Positions 7,887-14,221 of a DNA stretch of 24,160 nt are shown one piece after another. The position numbers and the translations under genes are program-made. Under the pieces are notes generated by a model. The model saw only the letters and a program-made list of their open reading frames with translations, was not told the origin of the DNA and did no database searches. Positions within the stretch are counted from its first letter, which is position 1. Each line of letters starts with the position of its first letter. Origin of the DNA: CAYMWF01 sp964394085 [NCBI: uncultured Gemmatimonadota bacterium] (GTDB lineage Bacteria; GCA-2686955; CAYMWF01); the NCBI GenBank assembly GCA_964394085.1, contig CAYMWF010000070.1, positions 1-24,160 on the forward strand. Reading direction: 5' to 3'.

Positions 7887-8856
7887 AGCGGGAACCCGTG
7901 AATCCTCACGGGGGACCGTTAAAAGGAATGGGATACCGGAAGCGGCGGGATCCGGAGAAAGAATCCGAGCGGGCCGCGAAGATCCGGGCTCCGACGGCGT
8001 ATGGGTCGTTCTGAAAGCGGCTGCGGAGCTGTCCCGCCCTCTGAACGGTATCATCGCCGTCTCGGCGGTATGGATGGGAGCCTATGTAGCCGGGGGCGAC
8101 CCGGGAGCCCTCGCCCTTCCCCTCTGCGCCTTTTCCGGCGCCGTTTTCCTCATCCTGGCCGCCGGCAACACTTTCAACGATTTGGCCGACATCGAGATCG
8201 ACGCTGTCAACCGCCCCGATCGACCTCTGCCGTCCGGGCGGATATCGCCGAAAGTAGCAGCGGTCGCCGCCTTCCTGGAAGGAGCGGCCGGCATCCTCCT
8301 CGGATTCACCGCCGGCGCCGTTCCGGGGCTGATCGCATTTTTCGCTGGATTGAGCCTCGCGCTCTACAGTATAAAGCTCAAAATCGTTCCCCTGGCCGGC
8401 AACATACTGGTGGCCGGGTTGACCGGGCTCACTTTCATCTGCGGAGGTATACTGGCCGGGAACGCTGGGGAAGCGGCGGTACCCGCGGTTTTCGCTCTCT
8501 TCTTCACCCTGGCGAGAGAGATTTTCAAGGATATCGAAGATCTGCCGGGAGACGCGGCGGCCGGGGCGCGCACCGCTCCGGTGGTGCTGGGTGAAAACCG
8601 GGCCTGGCGGATCGGCGCGGCGGCCGCCCTGGCCGGGATTCTCTACAGCCCGGCGCCGTTCATCGTGAACGGATACTCGGCGGTATATCTGGCGATCGTG
8701 CTCGCCGGAGTGGATGCAGTGCTTTTATGGAGCCTGATCAAGCATCCCCCGGCATCCGGGCGCGAGGGAGCCGGAGCGATCCAGCGCACTCTGAAGGTTA
8801 TTATCCTGGCGGGTTTCGCGGCGGTGCTGCTCGGTAACCCGCACGGGCCGCTGTAA
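7873..8856 (+). CDS. UbiA-family prenyltransferase, probable digeranylgeranylglyceryl phosphate synthase
   Basis: A polytopic membrane enzyme of 327 residues with both UbiA aspartate-rich motifs: NDLADIEID (residues 102-110, followed by AVNRPDRPLPSG) and KDIEDLPGD (219-227). These bind Mg-diphosphate of the prenyl donor. The many short hydrophobic segments (60-75, 84-100, 125-145, 150-168, 175-195, 203-215, and further to the C-terminus) fit the family's usual set of transmembrane helices. Quinone, heme and chlorophyll branches share these motifs. The gene's position between a PHP protein and ferredoxin/GGR/GGGPS makes the archaeal-type enzyme adding the second geranylgeranyl chain to GGGP the best reading. 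An unusual polar 45-residue N-terminal extension precedes the first helix. ATG 7873 is the only usable start, because no other ATG, GTG or TTG lies before the conserved domain. It sits inside the end of the PHP gene. Confidence 0.88.
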   Translation: MRISEAGTRESSRGTVKRNGIPEAAGSGERIRAGREDPGSDGVWVVLKAAAELSRPLNGIIAVSAVWMGAYVAGGDPGALALPLCAFSGAVFLILAAGNTFNDLADIEIDAVNRPDRPLPSGRISPKVAAVAAFLEGAAGILLGFTAGAVPGLIAFFAGLSLALYSIKLKIVPLAGNILVAGLTGLTFICGGILAGNAGEAAVPAVFALFFTLAREIFKDIEDLPGDAAAGARTAPVVLGENRAWRIGAAAALAGILYSPAPFIVNGYSAVYLAIVLAGVDAVLLWSLIKHPPASGREGAGAIQRTLKVIILAGFAAVLLGNPHGPL

Positions 8857-8894
8857 CAGGGAGACCGACGGCGGCGCGGTTTCCGGGAGAAAGA

Positions 8895-9152
8895 ATGACT
8901 GGACCTGATCAAACGGCTGTGCCGGTACGATTCGACAGGAATATATGCGGATACTGCGGCTCCTGCATGGCGGCATGCCCGGAGACTGCGCTCGTCCTGG
9001 CCGATGCGCACCTGATACACGACCCGTCGCTCTGCGACGGATGCCTTTCCTGTATTTACGCATGCCCTGCGGGCGCCGTCTCCCGCGCTGAGAAGAATGG
9101 CGCCGCTCCTGAAGAATCTGAATCGGCGACAGGGGATTATTTCCGATCATGA
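8895..9152 (+). CDS. 2x[4Fe-4S] ferredoxin, probable electron donor to the geranylgeranyl reductase
   Basis: A small protein of 85 residues with two complete cluster motifs: C18-x2-C21-x2-C24-x3-C28-P (NICGYCGSCMAACPE) and C47-x2-C50-x2-C53-x3-C57-P (LCDGCLSCIYACPAG). This is a classic bacterial-type dicluster ferredoxin fold with a polar C-terminal tail. GGGAG (8885-8889) lies 5 nt before ATG. The stop overlaps the start of the next gene (ATGA at 9149-9152), implying coupled synthesis and probably 1:1 partnership. In Methanosarcina acetivorans a ferredoxin gene adjacent to geranylgeranyl reductase supports full saturation of archaeal lipid chains. The same arrangement here suggests the same job, although other acceptors cannot be excluded. 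Confidence 0.93.
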   Translation: MTGPDQTAVPVRFDRNICGYCGSCMAACPETALVLADAHLIHDPSLCDGCLSCIYACPAGAVSRAEKNGAAPEESESATGDYFRS

Positions 9153-10387
9153 AAAAATACGATGTGATCATAGCCGGCGCAGGTCCCGCCGGGTCTATCG
9201 CGGCCAGGGAGACGGCCCGGGCGGGACTCTCCACGCTTCTCATCGAAAAGCGTCCCGAACCGGGTGCGCCGGTCAGGTGCGCCGAAGGGCTGGGCCGCGC
9301 CACCCTCGAAACCTTCGTGACCCCGGAACCCGCCTGGATCTCCCGGGTCATCAACGGCGCCAGGCTCGTTGCGCCCGACGGCGGATACGTCGACATGACC
9401 TCCGACGGCGACGGATACATCCTAGAACGCAAAATCTTTGACCGGAGGCTGGTGGAGCTCGCCGCCGAAGCGGGCGCCGAAGTCAGGGTGAAAACGCGGG
9501 TGACCGGGCTCCTGTTCGAAAATGAGCTCGTGACGGGCGTGGAGACGGCCGGACCGCGGGGCGGCGGGAAGATCGGGGCTGATATCGTTATCGCCGCAGA
9601 CGGGACGGAGTCGCTCGTCGGCAGGATGGCGGGCCTCGATACGGGCTGCTCCCTGGGCGACATGGATGTATGCGCCCAGTACCTGCTTACAGGCGTCGAC
9701 CTGGAGCGCAACGACTTCTGCCACTTCTACTTCGGCAGCGAAATCGCTCCCGGGGGTTACGCCTGGGCTTTTCCGAAGGGTGAGAACACCGCCAATGTAG
9801 GGCTCGGCATCAGGCCCGACCGGAAAAGGGATCCGGGGAGGACGGCGCTCCGTTTCCTCGACGAGTTCGTCGGCGACAAGTTCCCCGGGGCGCAGCCGGT
9901 TTCCGTCTATGTCGGTTCGGTGGCGGTCGACGGGAGCCGACGCGACATATCCCGCGGGGGGCTGATGGTGACTGGAGACGCGGCCCACCAGGCGGATCCC
10001 CTCACCGGGGGAGGGATAACCAATGCCATGGCGGCGGGAAGGCTCGCGGGGGTCACCGCCGTCGAAGCGGTCGCCGCAGGAGATTTTTCGGCGACGTTCC
10101 TTCGCTCGTATGATAAGAAGTGGCATCGCCTGCTCGGACGACGGTTTCCACACCTGGCCCGTATACGCGACGCCGTGGTCCTGTTCGATGACGATGTTTT
10201 CAACCGCCTGGTGGACAGGCTCGGACGGGGCGGAACGGCCTCGCTGATAGATATATTCAAAACAGCCTTGATCAACAGACCTTCACTCCTTATAGATATA
10301 GGACAACTGGCTTTGTATGGATGGTTCGGCAGAAAGCACGAATCCGCGAAGGGGCAGGGAAACCCGGAGTCACGAAATAATGAGTAA
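9149..10387 (+). CDS. Geranylgeranyl reductase-family FAD-dependent protein
   Basis: A flavoprotein of 412 residues. The N-terminus has the dinucleotide-binding loop DVIIAGAGPAGSIAARE (GxGxxG at residues 10-15). This is followed by PVRCAEG (41-47), the signature that separates geranylgeranyl reductases from other PHBH-type flavoproteins. The second FAD motif is GLMVTGDAAHQADPLTGGGI (271-290). Family members saturate isoprenoid double bonds of archaeal lipids, chlorophyll or quinones. With ferredoxin upstream and GGGPS downstream, reduction of (di)geranylgeranylglyceryl lipids is the most economical assignment. No signal peptide or clear transmembrane helix is present, so it is probably a peripheral membrane protein on the cytoplasmic side. 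The start overlaps the ferredoxin stop, and its own stop lies just inside the start of GGGPS. Confidence 0.92.
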   Translation: MKKYDVIIAGAGPAGSIAARETARAGLSTLLIEKRPEPGAPVRCAEGLGRATLETFVTPEPAWISRVINGARLVAPDGGYVDMTSDGDGYILERKIFDRRLVELAAEAGAEVRVKTRVTGLLFENELVTGVETAGPRGGGKIGADIVIAADGTESLVGRMAGLDTGCSLGDMDVCAQYLLTGVDLERNDFCHFYFGSEIAPGGYAWAFPKGENTANVGLGIRPDRKRDPGRTALRFLDEFVGDKFPGAQPVSVYVGSVAVDGSRRDISRGGLMVTGDAAHQADPLTGGGITNAMAAGRLAGVTAVEAVAAGDFSATFLRSYDKKWHRLLGRRFPHLARIRDAVVLFDDDVFNRLVDRLGRGGTASLIDIFKTALINRPSLLIDIGQLALYGWFGRKHESAKGQGNPESRNNE

Positions 10388-11144
10388 GGATACTCCCTGG
10401 TTGCATCTCGAAAAAGTGAGAAAAGAGAAGGGCGCCGGATACCTCGTGCTGGTCGACCCCGACCGCCACGATCCCCGGAGCCTCGATGAATTCATCTCTT
10501 ATGCGGGAAACGCGGAAATCGACGCTTTCCTCGTGGGCGGCAGTTTTCTCTATTCGGGGAAGCTGGACGACACGGTTCTCTTTCTCAAGCAAACGACGGG
10601 TAAACCCGTCATCCTGTTTCCCGGAGCGGCGACCCACCTGAGTCCGCACGCCGACGGGCTGCTCTTTCTCAGCCTGATCAGCGGGCGGAATCCGCAGTTC
10701 CTTATAGAGGAGCATGTGAGGGCGGCGCCGGCCATCAAGCGGCTGGGTCTCGAAGCCATCTCGACGGGTTACATGCTGATCGGCGGAGACGGCGGCACCG
10801 CCGTGGAATTCATCAGCGGAACGCGGTCGATACCGGCCGGCAAGCCCGAGCTCGCCGCCGCCCATGCCCTGGCGGCCCAGTTTCTGGGGATGAAGCTCCT
10901 CTACCTCGAGAGCGGCAGCGGTTCTTCGCGCACCGTGCCCGACGGAATCATTTCCGGGGTAAAACGTCACTGCGACCTGCCGGTGATGGTCGGCGGGGGA
11001 ATCACTTCTCCTGAGATCGCCGCCGCCCGCGTCGCCGCCGGAGCCGATTTCGTCGTGACGGGCAACATCCTCGAAAAACCGGGCAACTACGGCCTCGTGC
11101 GCGACTTCGCGGCCGCCATCCACGAGTCGGCGCTCTCTAGATGA
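10380..11144 (+). CDS. Geranylgeranylglyceryl-phosphate synthase (GGGPS/PcrB family)
   Basis: A (beta/alpha)8-barrel prenyltransferase of 254 residues. The family joins a polyprenyl diphosphate to glycerol-1-phosphate, the committed step of archaeal ether lipids. Visible motifs are YLVLVDPDRHD (residues 21-31, Mg-binding Asp region), DAFLVGGSF (48-56), ILFPGAATHLSPHADGLLF (78-96), ISTGYMLIGGDGGTAVEF (127-144), YLESGSGSS (175-183), VMVGGGITSPE (202-212) and VVTGNILE (225-232), the last ones forming the phosphate pocket. The long LIGGDGG segment suggests the larger GGGPS type also known from Bacteroidetes rather than short Firmicutes PcrB, but chain length cannot be read by eye. ATG 10380 is preferred over an upstream ATG at 10317 buried in the reductase gene, because GGAG (10366-10369) precedes it and homology starts there. 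It overlaps the reductase by 8 nt. Confidence 0.92.
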   Translation: MSKDTPWLHLEKVRKEKGAGYLVLVDPDRHDPRSLDEFISYAGNAEIDAFLVGGSFLYSGKLDDTVLFLKQTTGKPVILFPGAATHLSPHADGLLFLSLISGRNPQFLIEEHVRAAPAIKRLGLEAISTGYMLIGGDGGTAVEFISGTRSIPAGKPELAAAHALAAQFLGMKLLYLESGSGSSRTVPDGIISGVKRHCDLPVMVGGGITSPEIAAARVAAGADFVVTGNILEKPGNYGLVRDFAAAIHESALSR

Positions 11145-12393
11145 AATTTACATGAACGGGCGGGTGGCGGAGCCGCCACAGGAACCGGTTGACGCTGTCG
11201 TTCCTGCATCCGGGCATGCATCCGCGCACGTCGAATTCCTCCCGAAAAGACTTCCGCAGCGAGCGGCACCTTTCGCTCGTCCAAATCTCCCTGAAGCCTC
11301 CATCATGGATATTCCCGTAAACGAACTCCGGTTCTCCCATGAGGGGGCCGCACGGGATGAGGTTGCCGGCGCTGTCGATTTCGAACATCAGGTCCGCTCC
11401 GAGGCAGGTTTTGTAGCTCCTGCCCTCCGTGCTCCGGAACGCCTCCCTTCTCACCACCACGTCGAACTTTTCGGTTGCGGCGGATTCGGCGGCGGCGAGA
11501 GCATCCGCCACTGCGGGTGAATCCACGCTGAAGGAGCCGGCTTCGGCCGTGGAGGAAAGACCTCCCTCCTCTGTTCGGGCGGATGCCGATTCCCAAAAAC
11601 CGGGAAGATCTCCTTCTTCTGTTCGGGGGGAGGCCGCTTCCCCCTTAGCGGAGGAAATTTCGTCCTTCGCACGGGTCGGGGTGCCGGGCTCCGTCCGGGT
11701 CGGGGTGCCGTCCGTGGCGGGGGGTGAAGCGCCTGTCGCCGTCCGGGGGTGCAGAAGAAACGGTTTGACGGCCAGGTAATCGATGCCTGACGCCGCCAGG
11801 ATCTTCGCGAGCGCCGGCAGCGATTCGTAGTTTTCGGGCAGCAGGAGGAACTGCGCGCCGAGGGTGGGAGGATCCGGCAGGCGGGCGGCTTCCGATGCGG
11901 CGGCCTCCATTATCCCCAGGACTTTCCGGAATTCGGACTCAGGCACACCGTGAACCCGCGAGTAGGTGTGCGCATCCCCGGCGTCCACGCTGAACCTTAC
12001 CCACTTCAGGAGCGGCAGCATCCGGTCGCGCGCTTTCCTCGAAAAGAGGGCGCCGTTGGTGTTGAGCGCCGTGTCGATGCCCGCGGTCGCCGCGGTTTCG
12101 GTCATGCGCGGGCAATCCCTGTTGAGCAGCGGTTCACCTTCGCCCGAAAAAAGGAGCCCCCTGACTCCGCATGCGCCCATTTCCTCGAGAACCGGGGCGA
12201 AAGCCGTGAAGTCGAGAAACCGGGGACGCCGCCTGTCGAGGTAATGGTAGACACAGAAGGAGCACCGGTGATTGCATGTCAGCGAAGGGCTCACGAGAGC
12301 GTAGAGGGGAAAGATTTCCCTGCCCGCCAGCCAGGGTTCCAGCCTGTCCAGGTGATGGAGGAGCTTGTTTCCTTCGAGCTTCAGCCGTTTCAT
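11137..12393 (-). CDS. Radical SAM protein with SPASM-like C-terminus and low-complexity insert (paralogue A)
   Basis: A protein of 418 residues. After the leader GNKLLHHLDRLEPWLAGREI comes the radical SAM cluster motif C40-x3-C44-x2-C47 (LTCNHRCSFC), then GEGEPL (84-89) and NTNG (111-114), the usual SAM-contacting loops. The C-terminal part is SPASM-like: C330 (KTCLGADLMFEIDSAG), C348 (LIPCGP), YGNIHDGGFREIW, C392/C396 (RGCMPGCRND), so one auxiliary Fe-S cluster is likely. It ends VNRFLWRLRHPPVHVNFI, a tail shared with the two paralogues at 17700-19937. Residues 217-290 are a repetitive Ser/Thr/Glu/Pro insert absent from both. It starts 10 nt after the sulfotransferase stop and probably shares its transcript. 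The 3' end overlaps GGGPS by 8 nt, convergently. The substrate is unknown; polysaccharide-, peptide- or lipid-tailoring roles are all possible. Confidence 0.88.
   Translation of the reverse strand: MKRLKLEGNKLLHHLDRLEPWLAGREIFPLYALVSPSLTCNHRCSFCVYHYLDRRRPRFLDFTAFAPVLEEMGACGVRGLLFSGEGEPLLNRDCPRMTETAATAGIDTALNTNGALFSRKARDRMLPLLKWVRFSVDAGDAHTYSRVHGVPESEFRKVLGIMEAAASEAARLPDPPTLGAQFLLLPENYESLPALAKILAASGIDYLAVKPFLLHPRTATGASPPATDGTPTRTEPGTPTRAKDEISSAKGEAASPRTEEGDLPGFWESASARTEEGGLSSTAEAGSFSVDSPAVADALAAAESAATEKFDVVVRREAFRSTEGRSYKTCLGADLMFEIDSAGNLIPCGPLMGEPEFVYGNIHDGGFREIWTSERCRSLRKSFREEFDVRGCMPGCRNDSVNRFLWRLRHPPVHVNFI
11524..11745. repeat. Degenerate short tandem repeats encoding a low-complexity insert
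   Basis: Inside radical SAM paralogue A. The 14-mer GGGTCGGGGTGCCG occurs at 11673-11686 and again 24 nt later (11697-11710). A looser unit, CTC/TTCTTCTGTTCGGG followed by a GGC-rich block, occurs around 11567-11640. The protein shows GTPTRTEP/GTPTRAKD and two RTEEG units (residues 217-290). The two paralogues have no insert here, so it is an expansion specific to this copy. Confidence 0.6.
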
Positions 12394-12403
12394 GATCGTG
12401 AAC

Positions 12404-13612
12404 TCACAGGTGGGGGAACCTTTCGCGATATTCCTTGAATGATGCCGCTATTTTTTCTTCCTTCAGGCCGAACAGGCCGGCGGAATAATCGTGCCTGCCG
12501 AACCTGTCGCGGGGATTCAGGGCCATCCATTCCCGCAGACGCCGTTCGTGTCCGCTTCCCAGTTCCAGCTCGAAATGATCGTAGATACGCCTGACGGCTC
12601 CGGCCGGATCCTCGAGCAGCTCGCTGAAATATACGTCGAAAACCCGGTCGCCGAGGCGGGACCTGGCTTCAAGGTTCTGCTCCGTCATTTTCTCCAGAAG
12701 CCGGGAATTGAGAGCGACCATCCGCTCCCTGTCGACCGTATCGGTTTTCGCCCCATGCATGGTGGCGAAGAGGCTGTTCACGCTGCTGAACACGGGCACC
12801 GGGTCGCGGTGCGTCTGGACGACCATGGCCTCGGGAACAACGGAGCACAGGGTCTCGAGATGCCCCATGTGCGACGGCGCTTTCAGGGTGAGGCGCTTCT
12901 CCTTTTCCGCCTGCTGAAACAGCTGCAGGTGCTCCCGGTAGATTTTGTAGGCGTATTCGTGGTCCTGATCGAGGTACCAGGGCATATAGCCGAACACGGG
13001 CGAGAGGGTCCAGAAACCGGGGCTGATGAAGCTGCTGTCGAGAAGAAACATGCATTCTTCCGGCTGATCGGCGCTGGTAAAGTGTTTTTTATCCATGTCC
13101 GGGGCGAACAGTTTCATTATCTGCACGCCGGTTTTTATCTTGGCCCGTCTCATATCCGGACCCCGGCCGGGGAGCGGCAGCATCACCTCCCAGAGCGCCA
13201 GCGGCCTGGCGTCGGCGGCGAGGGAGAGCAGGCGGTGCAGCATGGTGGTGCCGGACCTGGGGAGGCCGGTGACGATAATGGGCGGAACGAGCTGCATGGC
13301 GAAAAGCTGCGGCGCACGTTTTTTCAGACGCGCGCGCCGGAGGCGGGTTACCAGGGCGCCGACCACGTGTTCGGTGGCGAACAGTCGTCCCTGGAAATTG
13401 AGAGAGGCGTCTTTTTCGAGCGACCCGCAGAGCACCTCGAGCCCTTCTTCGAAGTAATCATCGCCGAAATCGCTCAGGCCGGTCCACCGCTTCGCCTTCC
13501 TCTTCAGGAATTCAGGGTCGAGCGGGAGTTTCAGCAAACCGGCTTTATTCATTCCCGCGCCGGCACTCTTCAGCAGGCGCGGCGCAACTGATTTCCGGTG
13601 TGAAGCTTCCAT
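12404..13612 (-). CDS. PAPS-dependent sulfotransferase family protein
   Basis: About 402 residues from ATG 13610-13612, which is preceded by GGGAG at suitable distance. GTG 13630 would add six residues and ATG 13550-13552 would remove about 20. The PAPS phosphosulfate loop is PPIIVTGLPRSGTTMLHRLL (GLPRSGTT at residues 116-123). The 3'-phosphate-binding region is VVQTHRDPVPVFSSVNSLF (264-282), and LKAPSHMGHLE (243-253) lies between. The arrangement matches the Sulfotransf_3-type family, which moves sulfate from PAPS to hydroxyls of lipids, glycans or small molecules. There is no signal peptide, so it is cytoplasmic. It leads a two-gene operon, with the radical SAM gene starting 10 nt after its stop. 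No PAPS-synthesis genes are in the window. The acceptor is unknown; an isoprenoid, quinone or lipid acceptor is possible given the neighbours. Confidence 0.9.
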   Translation of the reverse strand: MEASHRKSVAPRLLKSAGAGMNKAGLLKLPLDPEFLKRKAKRWTGLSDFGDDYFEEGLEVLCGSLEKDASLNFQGRLFATEHVVGALVTRLRRARLKKRAPQLFAMQLVPPIIVTGLPRSGTTMLHRLLSLAADARPLALWEVMLPLPGRGPDMRRAKIKTGVQIMKLFAPDMDKKHFTSADQPEECMFLLDSSFISPGFWTLSPVFGYMPWYLDQDHEYAYKIYREHLQLFQQAEKEKRLTLKAPSHMGHLETLCSVVPEAMVVQTHRDPVPVFSSVNSLFATMHGAKTDTVDRERMVALNSRLLEKMTEQNLEARSRLGDRVFDVYFSELLEDPAGAVRRIYDHFELELGSGHERRLREWMALNPRDRFGRHDYSAGLFGLKEEKIAASFKEYRERFPHL

Positions 13613-13792
13613 TCGCCTGGTGTCTCCCACGTCTCCGGTACCCGGACGTTCAGGCTTTCGGGTTCCTGATTCGGTCGCCTGCTCAACCTACCTCCGATCG
13701 GCCATCATGTCAATCGCGGATAAGCCGGGAGCCGTTACAAGGTGGATGACTCCCCGGTCGTCCAGACGTATCGCTCGAGCCCACCCGGAAAA

Positions 13793-13829
13793 CGTGTAAA
13801 ATTGTCAATCGGATTGACAATTTTACACG
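13793..13829. repeat. Perfect 37-bp palindrome (operator-like)
   Basis: Left arm CGTGTAAAATTGTCAATC (13793-13810), one central G (13811), right arm GATTGACAATTTTACACG (13812-13829). The 18-bp arms match perfectly. The near absence of a loop and the AT-rich arms fit a binding site for a symmetric dimeric regulator better than a terminator. The inner TTGTCAATC/GATTGACAA halves resemble operators of many dimeric regulators, but I cannot assign one. Confidence 0.75.
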
Positions 13830-13974
13830 AGTAGGCCTATATCCCCCGGAGGACAGGATATGCTTCTTGCGCCGCGCCGCAAAAAAGGAATTACACGGAT
13901 CGGCTCCCTGATTTGGAATCTCAAAGCCGACCGGGACGTACAACTGGTTCTTTTCCAAGCATAGCTTAACTATA

Positions 13975-14002
13975 CCACCGGCTCAGCCGGTGGATTTTGT
14001 TT
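13975..14002 (+). terminator. Hairpin with T-rich tail (possible rho-independent terminator)
   Basis: Stem CCACCGGC (13975-13982), loop TCA, stem GCCGGTGG (13986-13993), then ATTTTGTTT. The T-rich side is on the plus strand, yet no plus-strand gene ends just upstream. It may end an unannotated transcript or insulate the acetyltransferase. Confidence 0.45.
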
Positions 14003-14079
14003 CATTAGAATTTTTTCCTTGAAAGAACGTGTTGACTTCACGAAGTTTGATTCGACCTTATCGCGCACGGACGGTGCAT

Positions 14080-14160
14080 GACAGGACTCGACGGACCGTT
14101 GGGACAGGACTCGACGGACCGTTGGGACAGAATTCAACGGGCCGACAGGACTCGACGGGA
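14080..14160. repeat. Tandem 23-bp repeats upstream of the acetyltransferase
   Basis: Two identical adjacent 23-mers (14080-14102 and 14103-14125; they begin GACAGGACTCGACGGACC) are followed by a degenerate shorter copy (14126-14143) and a partial copy (from 14144, GACAGGACTCGACGGGA). They lie within the 5' leader of the acetyltransferase if ATG 14222 is the start. Confidence 0.75.
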
Positions 14161-14221
14161 TATGGGTACAAAGGAAGTGCGCCGGCGGGAAACGATCCGG
14201 AACGATGCGGAGCTTGTTGAA

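Larger units (their letters stand above)
13613..14221. other. Gene-free region between divergent sulfotransferase and acetyltransferase genes
   Basis: About 600 bp containing the perfect palindrome (13793-13829), a GC hairpin with T-rich flank (13975-14002) and tandem 23-mers (14080-14160). An 82-codon minus-strand frame (13710-13958) begins with ATG but runs straight through the palindrome and has no ribosome site, so I do not call it a gene. I could not identify clear promoters for the two flanking operons. Confidence 0.55.

Noticed and set aside
8725-9711. A 328-codon minus-strand open frame
   Set aside because: Antisense to UbiA, ferredoxin and reductase genes, all with strong motifs. 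Its peptide is Ser/Pro/Arg-rich and unstructured.
11137-12393. Tetraether synthase-type radical SAM enzyme for ether lipids
   Set aside because: Tempting because of the adjacent lipid operon, but the size and the SPASM-like C-terminus do not match that family as I know it. Kept only as part of a broader hypothesis.
12491-13591. A 366-codon plus-strand open frame
   Set aside because: It is antisense to the sulfotransferase, which has clear PAPS motifs. The predicted peptide is His/Gly/Glu-rich with no domain, a common result of GC-rich antisense frames.
13710-13958. An 82-codon minus-strand frame with an ATG
   Set aside because: It runs through the perfect palindrome, lacks a ribosome site and shows no domain. 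It is left as possible repeat-derived sequence.
14080-14160. Possible CRISPR array
   Set aside because: The copies are directly adjacent with no spacers and decay after two units. No cas genes are present.
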